Below, piece by piece: positions 20,639-29,880 of a DNA stretch of 64,000 nt. The notes beneath the pieces are model-generated. The model was not told the DNA's origin, made no database searches, and worked only from the letters and a program-made list of their open reading frames with translations. Origin of the DNA: Paludibacter sp. (GTDB lineage Bacteria; Bacteroidota; Bacteroidia; Bacteroidales; Paludibacteraceae). The stretch's first letter is position 1; each line of letters opens with the position of its first letter. A program made the position numbers and the translations under genes. The stretch is taken from positions 385,605 through 449,604 of the forward strand of contig JAQTTH010000002.1 of assembly GCA_028710895.1 (NCBI GenBank), read 5' to 3'.

Positions 20639-20729
20639 TTGTCGAGGTAAATCGGTTTACTAATGCTAATCAAATCGGGGAAGCCATAGGTAAAGTTTTT
20701 TTGAAATTAAAAATAGTTATTGAATAAAA

Positions 20730-22931
20730 ATGAAACGCAGGATTTTGAACTTTCTTTTATTGCTATTTGCCGTAGGCGCTTTGGGACAGACCCCGGAAAT
20801 TATCGGGATTGAAACAAAAGACATGGCTATGGTTTTTACTGCCAAACCCAATGAAATGGCAACTTTCCAATACTGGGGCAGCAAGTTGAATGCAAATGCC
20901 GAATTTGCCAGCCGTGGTTTCAAAGGGCAACCCGATACCCAGCAAGATGCCGCACCACAACTTTTCCCGGCCTACGGCGGAAGGCATTATCTGAATCCGG
21001 CTTTGCGTGTAACTCACGAAGATGGCGTGATTACCACCGAACTGGTATACGTAAGTTCACAAAAAACTCAATTGGACGAAAACCGCACAGAAACAGTTAT
21101 TAAACTGAAAGACAAACTGTATCCTTTGTTTGTGGATGTTCATTTTATAGCTTATAAAGCCGAAAATATTATAAGTGAATACGTGACAGTTTTCCACTCG
21201 GAGAAAAAACCAATCGTGATTGCAAACATTGCATCTTCCTATATTCCGTTGCATGCCGACTCGTATTACCTGACTCATTTTTATGGAACCTGGGCGCACG
21301 AAATGCAAATGAAAGAAGAAAAGTTGACGCCCGGAACCAAAACAATTGAGTCGAAAAAAGGAGTGCGGGCCACACAGTCTGAAAATCCGTCATTTTTACT
21401 TTCATTGAATAATCCGGCAAGCGAGAATGTGGGCGAGGTTTATGGAGGTTCATTGGCATGGTCGGGCAATTACAATTTATCGTTTGAATTCGACGAAAGC
21501 GGCGTGTTGAATGTGATGAGCGGAATGAATCCGTTTGCTGCCGAATATCAATTAAAACCCGGACAAATTTTTAAAACTCCCGAAATGATTCTGACTTATA
21601 GTTCGACCGGTAAAGGTCAGATTAGCCGTAACTTTCATGACTGGTCGCGCCGTTACGCGCTGGCTCATGGCGATAAACTGAATCCGATTTTGCTCAATAG
21701 TTGGGAAGGGGCATATTTTTCATTTAATGAAAAAACATTGACCGACATGATTGATAATGCTGCGAATTTCGGTATCGAAATGTTTGTGTTGGACGATGGC
21801 TGGTTTGGAAATGCCTATCCACGCAACGGCGACAATGCCGGTTTGGGTGATTGGCAGGTGAACGCAAAAAAACTTCCGCGTGGTATTAATTATCTGGCCG
21901 ATTATGCAGTAAGCAAAGGTATCCGCTTTGGAATATGGATTGAGCCGGAAATGGTAAATCCTGAAAGTGACCTGGCTAAAAAACATCCTGAATGGATTGT
22001 AAAAAGTGGAAAACGTGATATTCTGCCTATGAGAAATCAATGGTTGCTGGATTTGAGTAATCCGCAGGTTCAGGATTTTGTGGCGAAAACATTTGACGAT
22101 GTTTTGGCTATGTCGCCGAATATCACGTATATCAAATGGGATGCCAACCGGCATGTCGATAATGTGGGTTCGGAATATCTGCCGCCAAACGAACAAACCA
22201 AATTCTGGTATGAATACGTGAAGGGATTGTACAACGTTTACGAGCGTATTCGTGCAAAACATCCCGATATTGAAATTCAGCTATGTTCTTCAGGTGGCGG
22301 CCGTTTGGACTTCGGCGCTCTGAAATATCACGACGAATACTGGGCCAGCGACAACACGAATGCGTTGGATCGGATTTTCATCCAGTACGGCTCGAACACG
22401 TTTTTCCCGGCTCAGGCAACGGCAGCCCACGTATCCACAAGTCCGAACCATCAAACAGGTATGATTACGCCGTTGAAATTCCGCTTCGATGTGGCTATGG
22501 CAGGGAGACTTGGAATGGAACTACAACCAACGGATTTGAAAGGTGATGAGTATGAATTCGCCAAAAAGGGAATTGAATGTTATAAACAAATACGCCCGGT
22601 AGTACAACTTGGTGATTTATATCGTTTGGTTTCTCCATACGACGAAAATGGCTGGTCGTCGCTCATGTACGTTTCGAAAGATAAAGCGCAAGCTGTATTT
22701 TTTGCCTACAGCCTTAAATACCATGCCCGCACAGCTTATTTCGAAACAAAAATGAATGGGCTGAATCCGGATAGAAATTATAAGATTACAGAACTGAATA
22801 CGCGGAACGGCCAAACTTCTTTTTATGGAAACGGCAAAGTTTATTCCGGCGATTACCTGATGAAAGTTGGCATTAGCCTGAATATCGGCAATCCGTTTGA
22901 TAGCTCTGTACTGTTAGTTTCGGAAATATAA
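20730..22931 (+). CDS. Second GH36 alpha-galactosidase
   Basis: A 733-residue secreted GH36 enzyme, with a signal peptide ending near ALGQ, paralogous to the gene at 13132. The nucleophile is D471 in IKWDANR and the acid/base is D541 in ASDNTNALDR, again 70 residues apart; VLDDGWFGNAYPR and WIEPEMVNPES are retained. It begins a second run of glycosidase genes that ends at the sorting-tail protein near 33699, and it is divergent from the hybrid sensor. Two near-equal GH36 copies may act on different linkages or oligosaccharide lengths; this cannot be decided from sequence. Confidence 0.94.
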   Translation: MKRRILNFLLLLFAVGALGQTPEIIGIETKDMAMVFTAKPNEMATFQYWGSKLNANAEFASRGFKGQPDTQQDAAPQLFPAYGGRHYLNPALRVTHEDGVITTELVYVSSQKTQLDENRTETVIKLKDKLYPLFVDVHFIAYKAENIISEYVTVFHSEKKPIVIANIASSYIPLHADSYYLTHFYGTWAHEMQMKEEKLTPGTKTIESKKGVRATQSENPSFLLSLNNPASENVGEVYGGSLAWSGNYNLSFEFDESGVLNVMSGMNPFAAEYQLKPGQIFKTPEMILTYSSTGKGQISRNFHDWSRRYALAHGDKLNPILLNSWEGAYFSFNEKTLTDMIDNAANFGIEMFVLDDGWFGNAYPRNGDNAGLGDWQVNAKKLPRGINYLADYAVSKGIRFGIWIEPEMVNPESDLAKKHPEWIVKSGKRDILPMRNQWLLDLSNPQVQDFVAKTFDDVLAMSPNITYIKWDANRHVDNVGSEYLPPNEQTKFWYEYVKGLYNVYERIRAKHPDIEIQLCSSGGGRLDFGALKYHDEYWASDNTNALDRIFIQYGSNTFFPAQATAAHVSTSPNHQTGMITPLKFRFDVAMAGRLGMELQPTDLKGDEYEFAKKGIECYKQIRPVVQLGDLYRLVSPYDENGWSSLMYVSKDKAQAVFFAYSLKYHARTAYFETKMNGLNPDRNYKITELNTRNGQTSFYGNGKVYSGDYLMKVGISLNIGNPFDSSVLLVSEI

Positions 22932-22982
22932 TTCACAATATAATCTTAACACATGAAACGAAAGTTTTGCGCATTAAAGGAC

Positions 22983-23000
22983 TAAATCATAAATGATTTA
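22983..23000 (+). repeat. Short AT-rich hairpin between GH36 and the next gene
   Basis: TAAATCAT (22983-22990) and ATGATTTA (22993-23000) are perfect complements around AA and are followed by TTTATT. It could be a weak terminator for the GH36 transcript, but the low GC content makes the stem marginal. Confidence 0.3.
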
Positions 23001-23050
23001 TTTATTAAAAAACATAAGAGAATTGTCCATGTCAAAAAAGAATTTCTCTA

Positions 23051-23081
23051 TTTGTTAAGTGTTTGATTCTAATTTCCTTTG
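23051..23081 (+). promoter_or_regulatory. Candidate Bacteroidetes promoter for the clan GH-D gene
   Basis: TTTG at 23051-23054 is followed after exactly 19 bases by TTCCTTTG (23074-23081), one base off the TAnnTTTG -7 consensus. The spacing fits the -33/-7 arrangement of Bacteroidetes housekeeping promoters. The ATG is only 14 bp further, which would give a very short leader and is the main reason for doubt. Confidence 0.3.
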
Positions 23082-23094
23082 TAAATCTAAAAAT

Positions 23095-25095
23095 ATGAAT
23101 CTTTTGAAATCATTAAAAGCTTACTTCTTATCGATAGGATTAATTCTCCTGCTTTCATCTTTTTCCGGAAAAAACTCATATAGTTTCGGGAAATGGAATA
23201 TTAATATATCTATTGATAATAAGGATGTTACTTTGACCAAGAACAAACTTGTTGTCTTACAAAATTTCAGTGCATCCTACAAAATAGGAGAGAAGAATAT
23301 CTCTACAAAAGATTACAGCATTTCGGAAATAACCCAGATGCAACAAAAAGACAAAACAGGTAAAGATACCGAGATAATATCCATAATATATAAATCGGAT
23401 AAACTGCCAACCATGGTGCAACGCTTTTATGTGTCGGCAGCTAATGATTATATTCTGACTGATTTTAGCTTAGAAAGTTTCGGAGATATTGCCTCGAATT
23501 ATATGGCCCCGGTCGTTGCAGAAAAGATAAACCTGGTAAGCGGTGATAATGCAAGAGCATTATTTATTCCATTCGACAATGATGCCTGGGTTCGCTATCA
23601 GTCGCATAAATTGGATTTTGAAAGACTGACAAGCTACGAAGTGACAGCTATTTTCAATAATGACAGCAGAAACGGATTGATAATTGGATCAGTAGAGCAT
23701 CACAATTGGAAAACCGGCATTGATATGTCGGCCGGAAATAAAACCCTGAATTCGCTGGTGTGTTATGGCGGAGCAGCTGATAAGCTGACGCGCGACTCTA
23801 AGCCTCATGGTGCATTGAAAGGAAAATCAATCAAATCCCCTAAAGTTTTTATCGGGTATTTTAACGACTGGCGTGCCGGGCTCGAAACTTATGCCGATGC
23901 AAATGCTGCGATTGCTGCTCCCAGAGCCTGGGATAAGGCTGTACCGTTCGGATGGAACAGTTGGGGAGTATTGCAATTTAACCTGACATACCAAAAAGCG
24001 CTGGAAGTTTCAGACTTTTTCAAAAATAATCTTCAAAACAATCATTTCCAAAATGCTGATAATACGGTTTATATCGGGCTCGATTCCGGTTGGAACAGCT
24101 TTTCGGAGGAGCAACTGAAAGCATTTGTAGATAAATGTAAAGCCAACGGACAGGTTGCCGGTGTGTATTGGACTCCTTTTACCGATTGGGGCAAAAATCC
24201 TGAACGCACATTGAGCGATGCTCCCGAATATAAATACAAAGATATTTACTTGTATGCCAATGGAAAACCGCAGGATTTGGATGGTGCTTATGCCATTGAC
24301 CCGACACATCCGGCCATTGAGGCACAGATGAAGAAAACGTCCGAATTGTTTCGCCGATGCGGTTTTGGGTATGTAAAAATGGATTTTATGACCCACGGGG
24401 CTTTGGAAGCCGATCGTTGGTTTAATCCTCAGGTTACTACCGGAATCCAGGCTTATAATTACGGGTTGGCTCTAATGGACAAATACTTTGGTGACATGTT
24501 TATCAACCTGTCTATTTCGCCAGTTTTCCCTGCCCAATATGCCCAATCGCGCCGTATTGCCTGCGATGCGTGGAATAAAATTAAAGACACCGAATACACA
24601 TTGAATGCGGTTTCGTATGGCTGGTGGATCGATCGCGTGTATCAGTTTAACGATGCCGACCACGTTGTTCTTCAACAAGCTTCTGGAGGTGAAAACCGGG
24701 CTCGTGTAACCTCTGCAGTAATCACCGGATTATTTATCAATGGGGACGATTTCAGCGCAGGTGGTTCGGAAGAAGGAAAAGAAAAAGCGAAGAAGTTCCT
24801 GACAAATCCTGATGTTATTGCCGTGGCTCAGGGTGAATCTTTCCGGCCGCTTGAAGGAAACGGAGAAAAATCGGAAAACCAATTCGTGCATACCGATAAG
24901 AATGGCAATGTTTATTATGCTTTTTTCAATTATGGCGAAACGCCCTTGACAATTGAACTTCCATTGTCGAGAATCGGAATAAGCGCAAAGAAAATTAAAT
25001 CAGCAAAGGAACTCTGGAGTGGCGAAAAAGTGAATTTGAAATCAAGCATAACCATTCAGCCTAAAGACGTGAAACTGATTAAGTTCGAAAAATAA
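23095..25095 (+). CDS. Clan GH-D alpha-galactosidase-like glycosidase
   Basis: A 666-residue exported enzyme. The ATG at 23095 is preferred over the ATG at 23059, because the shorter form begins with a clean signal peptide (KAYFLSIGLILLLSSFSG). A beta-rich N-terminal domain is followed by a barrel starting AVPFGWNSWG. The likely nucleophile is D430 in YVKMDFMTHG and the likely acid/base is D491 in RRIACDAWNK, which resembles the R-x-x-x-D-x-W pattern of GH27/GH36 enzymes. It is clearly different from the two GH36 proteins nearby. It probably hydrolyses an alpha-galactoside or related alpha-sugar; the family subgroup is uncertain. It is 39 bp upstream of GH95. Confidence 0.8.
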   Translation: MNLLKSLKAYFLSIGLILLLSSFSGKNSYSFGKWNINISIDNKDVTLTKNKLVVLQNFSASYKIGEKNISTKDYSISEITQMQQKDKTGKDTEIISIIYKSDKLPTMVQRFYVSAANDYILTDFSLESFGDIASNYMAPVVAEKINLVSGDNARALFIPFDNDAWVRYQSHKLDFERLTSYEVTAIFNNDSRNGLIIGSVEHHNWKTGIDMSAGNKTLNSLVCYGGAADKLTRDSKPHGALKGKSIKSPKVFIGYFNDWRAGLETYADANAAIAAPRAWDKAVPFGWNSWGVLQFNLTYQKALEVSDFFKNNLQNNHFQNADNTVYIGLDSGWNSFSEEQLKAFVDKCKANGQVAGVYWTPFTDWGKNPERTLSDAPEYKYKDIYLYANGKPQDLDGAYAIDPTHPAIEAQMKKTSELFRRCGFGYVKMDFMTHGALEADRWFNPQVTTGIQAYNYGLALMDKYFGDMFINLSISPVFPAQYAQSRRIACDAWNKIKDTEYTLNAVSYGWWIDRVYQFNDADHVVLQQASGGENRARVTSAVITGLFINGDDFSAGGSEEGKEKAKKFLTNPDVIAVAQGESFRPLEGNGEKSENQFVHTDKNGNVYYAFFNYGETPLTIELPLSRIGISAKKIKSAKELWSGEKVNLKSSITIQPKDVKLIKFEK

Positions 25096-25134
25096 CAGAT
25101 TCTCTTAATTGTAAATATACTATATCCACATATA

Positions 25135-27543
25135 ATGAACACAAAGCAAAAAATATCAATCTGTCTTATTATCAGCTTGTTATCGTTATTCTTCCTTGCG
25201 AAAGCTGAGCAGCAACCGCTTAAACTCTGGTATACACAACCTGCGAGTGAATGGATGAAATCGTTGCCGTTAGGAAACGGTCGGTTAGGTGCCATGATTT
25301 TTGGTGGAATTCAAAAAGAAACCATTGCATTAAACGAAGTGACCATGTGGTCGGGGCAAAATGATCCGAACCAGGAACAAATCCTGGGCAAGCAAAAATT
25401 GCAGGAAATCAGGGATTATTTCTTCAAAGGAGATTTAGCCAAAGGCAACGAAGTATCACAGAATTTGTTGGCCGGAATACCCAATTCGTTTGGAACGCAT
25501 CTTCCCATTGGTAACTTATACCTGAATTTCGATTATCCGGAAGGAAAAATTAAAAACTACGAACGTGAACTGAATATTCAAAATGCAGTTGCTTCTGTAT
25601 CGTATGAAAAGGGGACTGTGAAATATAACCGGGAGATTTTTTGTAGCAATCCGGATGGAGTATTGGTGATGAAACTCTCTGCCAGTGAGAAATCGGCGCT
25701 TAATTTTTCAGTATCTCTTGATCTGTTGCGTCAGGCTGAGCTATCATTGAAAAATAATGTGTTGGAATTTTCCGGCGATATGGCTGTTCAAAACCCTAAA
25801 AATGGCGGTGTTGCTTTTCTTGGAAATATTACAGTCAAATCTGACGATGGAACCGTATCGGTTGAAGGTAAACAATTGAAAATTAAAGGTGCTACTACTG
25901 CTTATTTGTATATTGATATTCGGACAAACTTTAAATCACCCGATTACCAGGCAATTTGCCGGAATACGGTTAAACAAGCACAAACGCTCGATTATAATGT
26001 GTTGAAGCAAAAGCATGTTGCTGATTATCAGAAACTATTCGGGCGTGTTGATTTGTTTTTAGGAAACAGCGATATGGACGGCCTGCCAACAGATTTGCGT
26101 TGGTTGATGGTGAAAGAAGGAAAAAATGATGTAGGTATGGATGTATTGTTCTTCCAATATGCGCGTTACCTGCTCATTGCTTCTTCGCGCGAAAATTCTC
26201 CGCTTCCGGCTAATTTACAGGGAATCTGGAACGATAATCTGGCCAACAACATGGGCTGGACCTGCGATTATCACCTGGATATCAATACGCAACAAAACTA
26301 CTGGCTGGCAAATATCGGAAACCTGTCCGAATGTAATACACCCTTGTTTAGTTATATCAAGGATTTGTCGGTTTATGGACAAAAAACAGCTCGTGATTTA
26401 TACGGTGCCAAAGGTTGGACTGCCCACACCATGGCAAATGTATGGGGATTTACAGCTCCGGGTTGGGGTGTTGGTTGGGGATTATTTCCTACCGGTGGTT
26501 CGTGGATTGCCACGCATCTTTGGACGCATTACTGCTACACGCTTGATAAAGAGTTTTTGAAGAATAAAGCTTATCCAATCCTGAAAGAAAATGCACGTTT
26601 TCTTTTGGACTATATGACAGTCGATCCTAAGTCAGGATATCTTGTTACGGGTCCATCCACCTCTCCTGAAAATTCATTCAAATACAAAGGTGATGCTATT
26701 TCGCTTTCGATGATGCCAACAGCCGATCGTGTTTTGGTTGCCGAAATATTTAACTCGGTAATCCAGGCTTCAAAAATTCTAAATATCGACAAACCGTTTA
26801 GTGATAGCATTCAAAAGGCGCTTGGAAAAATTCCTCCACTGCAAATCAGTAAGAAAAACGGTGGTGTTCAGGAGTGGTTGGAAGATTATGACGAAGCAAA
26901 TCCCAATCACAGGCATACTTGTCATTTGATTGCCTTATACCCATTTAATGAAATTAGTGCAGATAAAACGCCCGAACTTGCAAAAGCTGCAAAAAAGACC
27001 ATGACGAATAGGTTGACAGCAGAAGGTTGGGAAGATGTGGAGTGGAGTCGCGCCAATATTATTTGTTACAATGCGCGCCTTAAAAATCCGAAAGAAGCTT
27101 ATGAAAGTGTAGTGTTGCTTCAGCGCAATTTTACCCGCGAGAATTTGATGACCATTTCGCCTAAAGGAATTGCCGGGGCTCCTTACGATATATTCATTTT
27201 CGACGGCAACGAAGCCGGAGGTGCAGGTATTGCCGAAATGCTAATTCAGAGCCAGAATGGTTACATTGAGTTTATTCCTGCAATTCCCGAACAGTGGAAA
27301 ACCGGATATTTCAAAGGACTCTGCGTGCAGGGTGGGGGAGTAGTTGACCTGGAATGGAAAGACAAGGTGGTATCTACTGCCACTATCAAAGCTACCATTG
27401 CAAATTCGTTTAGCGTTAAGGTAGTAAACGGTAAAATTCCACAGTTCTTCAAAAATGGCAAGCAAATTATGCTGAAGCAAAAGGATAACGGGCTGGTTAG
27501 CTTCAGCCTGGGTAAGGATGAAATCATGAAACTGGTTTATTAA
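25135..27543 (+). CDS. GH95 alpha-L-fucosidase / alpha-L-galactosidase
   Basis: An 802-residue secreted GH95 enzyme of normal length. The N-terminal domain opens with LWYTQPASEWMKSLPLGNGR and ALNEVTMWSG, typical of the family. The (alpha/alpha)6 barrel carries DYHLDINTQQNYW, NHRHTCHLIALYPF, and the general-base motif FDGNEAGGAGIAEMLIQS with D690. Characterised fucosidases have N-x-N in the first motif; here it is D382-I-N384, so one of the activating asparagines is an aspartate. Members act on terminal alpha-1,2-L-fucose or the chemically similar L-galactose of plant glycans. It is spaced 39 bp from the upstream gene and 20 bp from GH92. Confidence 0.93.
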   Translation: MNTKQKISICLIISLLSLFFLAKAEQQPLKLWYTQPASEWMKSLPLGNGRLGAMIFGGIQKETIALNEVTMWSGQNDPNQEQILGKQKLQEIRDYFFKGDLAKGNEVSQNLLAGIPNSFGTHLPIGNLYLNFDYPEGKIKNYERELNIQNAVASVSYEKGTVKYNREIFCSNPDGVLVMKLSASEKSALNFSVSLDLLRQAELSLKNNVLEFSGDMAVQNPKNGGVAFLGNITVKSDDGTVSVEGKQLKIKGATTAYLYIDIRTNFKSPDYQAICRNTVKQAQTLDYNVLKQKHVADYQKLFGRVDLFLGNSDMDGLPTDLRWLMVKEGKNDVGMDVLFFQYARYLLIASSRENSPLPANLQGIWNDNLANNMGWTCDYHLDINTQQNYWLANIGNLSECNTPLFSYIKDLSVYGQKTARDLYGAKGWTAHTMANVWGFTAPGWGVGWGLFPTGGSWIATHLWTHYCYTLDKEFLKNKAYPILKENARFLLDYMTVDPKSGYLVTGPSTSPENSFKYKGDAISLSMMPTADRVLVAEIFNSVIQASKILNIDKPFSDSIQKALGKIPPLQISKKNGGVQEWLEDYDEANPNHRHTCHLIALYPFNEISADKTPELAKAAKKTMTNRLTAEGWEDVEWSRANIICYNARLKNPKEAYESVVLLQRNFTRENLMTISPKGIAGAPYDIFIFDGNEAGGAGIAEMLIQSQNGYIEFIPAIPEQWKTGYFKGLCVQGGGVVDLEWKDKVVSTATIKATIANSFSVKVVNGKIPQFFKNGKQIMLKQKDNGLVSFSLGKDEIMKLVY

Positions 27544-27563
27544 TATTGATTTCAACAAGAAAA

Positions 27564-29858
27564 ATGAACTTCAATACGAAAAATATTTTACTGGTTCTAA
27601 GCCTGATAACTACAAGCGTAGTGTCAGTTGCAGAAACGACGTGTGTCAGTCATGTCAATCCGTTTATTGGAACAGGAGCCGTTGCTTCAAGCCTTTCCGG
27701 AAATAATTTCCCGGGAGCCACGGTTCCTTTCGGAATGGTGCAATTAAGTCCCGATACCCGCAATGCTCCCGATTGGGGGCAAGCTTCGGGCTACGATCAC
27801 AACGATTCGTCGATTTACGGATTTAGCCATACCCATTTGAGCGGAACAGGTGTTGCAGAGTTATTTGATGTGTTGGTTTTACCTTTTACCGGTGATGTTG
27901 ATAAGGCTGTCGGTGATTTAAAATCGGACAAAGGATTTTGCTCGTCATTTGCTCATGAAAATGAAAAGGCAAAACCGGGTTATTATCAGGTATTTCTCAA
28001 AACTTTTGGAGTAAATGCCGAATTGACGGCCACAACCCGTGCCGGTTTCCAGCGCTATACTTTTCCTGATAACTCAACAGCTCATGTGCTGATTGATTTG
28101 AATCATTCCCTGAACAAAGGAAGTTGGTCGACAAGCATTCTTAATTCACAACTTAAAATTACAGACCCATATACCATTGAAGGTTACAGGGTGATCACCG
28201 GTTGGGCCAAAGTGCGCAAGGTGTATTTTTATATGCGTTTCTCAAAACCAATCATTGGAAAGGTGATGATTAATGGATCGGAAGTGAATGCCGGTTTGCA
28301 GGTAGTGGATGGACGCAACCTGAAGGGAATACTGGATTTTGCTACAAACGATAATACAGCTTTGCTCGTGAAAACAGGAATATCGCCTGTAAGCATAGAA
28401 AATGCACGCCAAAACCTCACTGCTGAAATTCCGGACTGGAATTTTGAAACGATTGCAAATCGTGCTGAAAATAGCTGGGAAAAGGAGTTGGAAAAAGTAA
28501 AAGTAGAAGGTACTCCGCGACAGATGGAGATATTTTATACTGCGCTTTATCACTCATTTCTCCAACCCAATACTTTCTCCGATACTAACGGTGAGTATAT
28601 GAATGCCGATTTCTCGACAAGGAAATTAAAACCAGGCGAGACCCAATACACTACCTACTCGCTGTGGGATACTTACCGGGCGGCTCATCCGCTTTATACC
28701 ATTTTGCAGCCCGAAAGATCGGTCGATTTTGTAAATACATTGATCCGGCATTATGAATCAGTAGGTTATTTGCCTGTATGGCAACTTTGGGGGCAGGACA
28801 ATTTCTGTATGATTGGCAATCATGCCATTCCGGTGCTTGTTGATGCTGTTATGAAAGGATTGCCTGGAATAGATGCCCGGAAAGCTTATGCTGCTATACG
28901 TGCTTCGGCCACCAATTCGCATATCAATTCTCCATACGAAGTGTGGAATAAATACGGATATATGCCCGAAAATATACAATCGCAGTCAGTTTCGATAACA
29001 CTGGAAATGGCTTATGACGATTGGTGTGTGGCTCAATTGGCACAAAAACTGGGCGAAACTGCGGATTATGATTTCTTCAGCCGAAGAGCCGGGTTCTACC
29101 GGAATTTGTTCAACGGGAAAACAGGTTTTTTCCAACCGAAAGACGATAAAGGAAGTTGGATGGAACCATTCAATCCTATGAAATACGGCGCAAATGGAGG
29201 AAATCCATTCACCGAAGGCAACGCCTGGCAGTATTACTGGTATGTGCCACAACATGTTGCTGACCTTATAACACTTACGGGAGGCGATAAAGTGTTTTCT
29301 AAAAAGTTGGATACATTCTTTTCGTTGAACAATCTGGAAACTGAGAAAAACGATAATGCTTCCGGCTTTATCGGTCAGTATGCGCACGGTAACGAGCCGA
29401 GCCATCACGTGGCTTACCTCTACAATTATTCCGGACAGCCATGGAGAACCCAGTTTTATGTGAGTAAAATTATGAATGAGCTTTACAATACCAGTTCGTC
29501 GGGCTATGCCGGTAACGAAGATTGTGGCGAAATGTCGACGTGGTACGTGTTCAGCGCTTTGGGATTTTATTCTGTTAATCCGGCTAATGGAATTTATGTA
29601 ATCGGAACGCCACTATTCAAATCTGCTGAAATACAACTTCCTACCGGAAAAACACTTGTGATAAAAGCAGAAAAAGTATCAACTCAGAATATCTATATCC
29701 AATCGGCAAAGCTGAATGGGAAAGCATTTGAAAATAATTACCTGACTCATAAAGAGCTGCTTGCCGGAGGAATTCTGGAGTTTCAAATGGGCTCAAAGCC
29801 ATCAACCAAATGGGGAGTGAAAACTCAAAACAGACCAATAGAAACAAGCTGGAGATAA
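27564..29858 (+). CDS. GH92 alpha-mannosidase
   Basis: A 764-residue secreted exo-alpha-mannosidase. The ATG at 27564 is chosen over the TTG at 27546 because the signal peptide (NILLVLSLITTSVVSVA) follows it directly. Family landmarks are present: VNPFIGTG near the mature N-terminus, GNNFPGATVPFGMVQLSPDT, YGFSHTHLSGTG, the catalytic-acid motif GNEPSHHVAYLYNYSGQPW with E611, and GNEDCGEMSTWYVFSALGFY with D653. GH92 enzymes are calcium-dependent and invert terminal alpha-mannose linkages of N-glycans or yeast mannan. In this locus it suggests mannose in the target glycan. It is followed after 22 bp by the acetylesterase gene. Confidence 0.95.
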   Translation: MNFNTKNILLVLSLITTSVVSVAETTCVSHVNPFIGTGAVASSLSGNNFPGATVPFGMVQLSPDTRNAPDWGQASGYDHNDSSIYGFSHTHLSGTGVAELFDVLVLPFTGDVDKAVGDLKSDKGFCSSFAHENEKAKPGYYQVFLKTFGVNAELTATTRAGFQRYTFPDNSTAHVLIDLNHSLNKGSWSTSILNSQLKITDPYTIEGYRVITGWAKVRKVYFYMRFSKPIIGKVMINGSEVNAGLQVVDGRNLKGILDFATNDNTALLVKTGISPVSIENARQNLTAEIPDWNFETIANRAENSWEKELEKVKVEGTPRQMEIFYTALYHSFLQPNTFSDTNGEYMNADFSTRKLKPGETQYTTYSLWDTYRAAHPLYTILQPERSVDFVNTLIRHYESVGYLPVWQLWGQDNFCMIGNHAIPVLVDAVMKGLPGIDARKAYAAIRASATNSHINSPYEVWNKYGYMPENIQSQSVSITLEMAYDDWCVAQLAQKLGETADYDFFSRRAGFYRNLFNGKTGFFQPKDDKGSWMEPFNPMKYGANGGNPFTEGNAWQYYWYVPQHVADLITLTGGDKVFSKKLDTFFSLNNLETEKNDNASGFIGQYAHGNEPSHHVAYLYNYSGQPWRTQFYVSKIMNELYNTSSSGYAGNEDCGEMSTWYVFSALGFYSVNPANGIYVIGTPLFKSAEIQLPTGKTLVIKAEKVSTQNIYIQSAKLNGKAFENNYLTHKELLAGGILEFQMGSKPSTKWGVKTQNRPIETSWR

Positions 29859-29880
29859 ATTTTAGAAATAATATATAGAA

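Noticed and set aside
21720-22262. 180-codon minus-strand open frame inside the second GH36 gene
   Set aside because: It overlaps the catalytic region of a clear GH36 enzyme and has no family resemblance.
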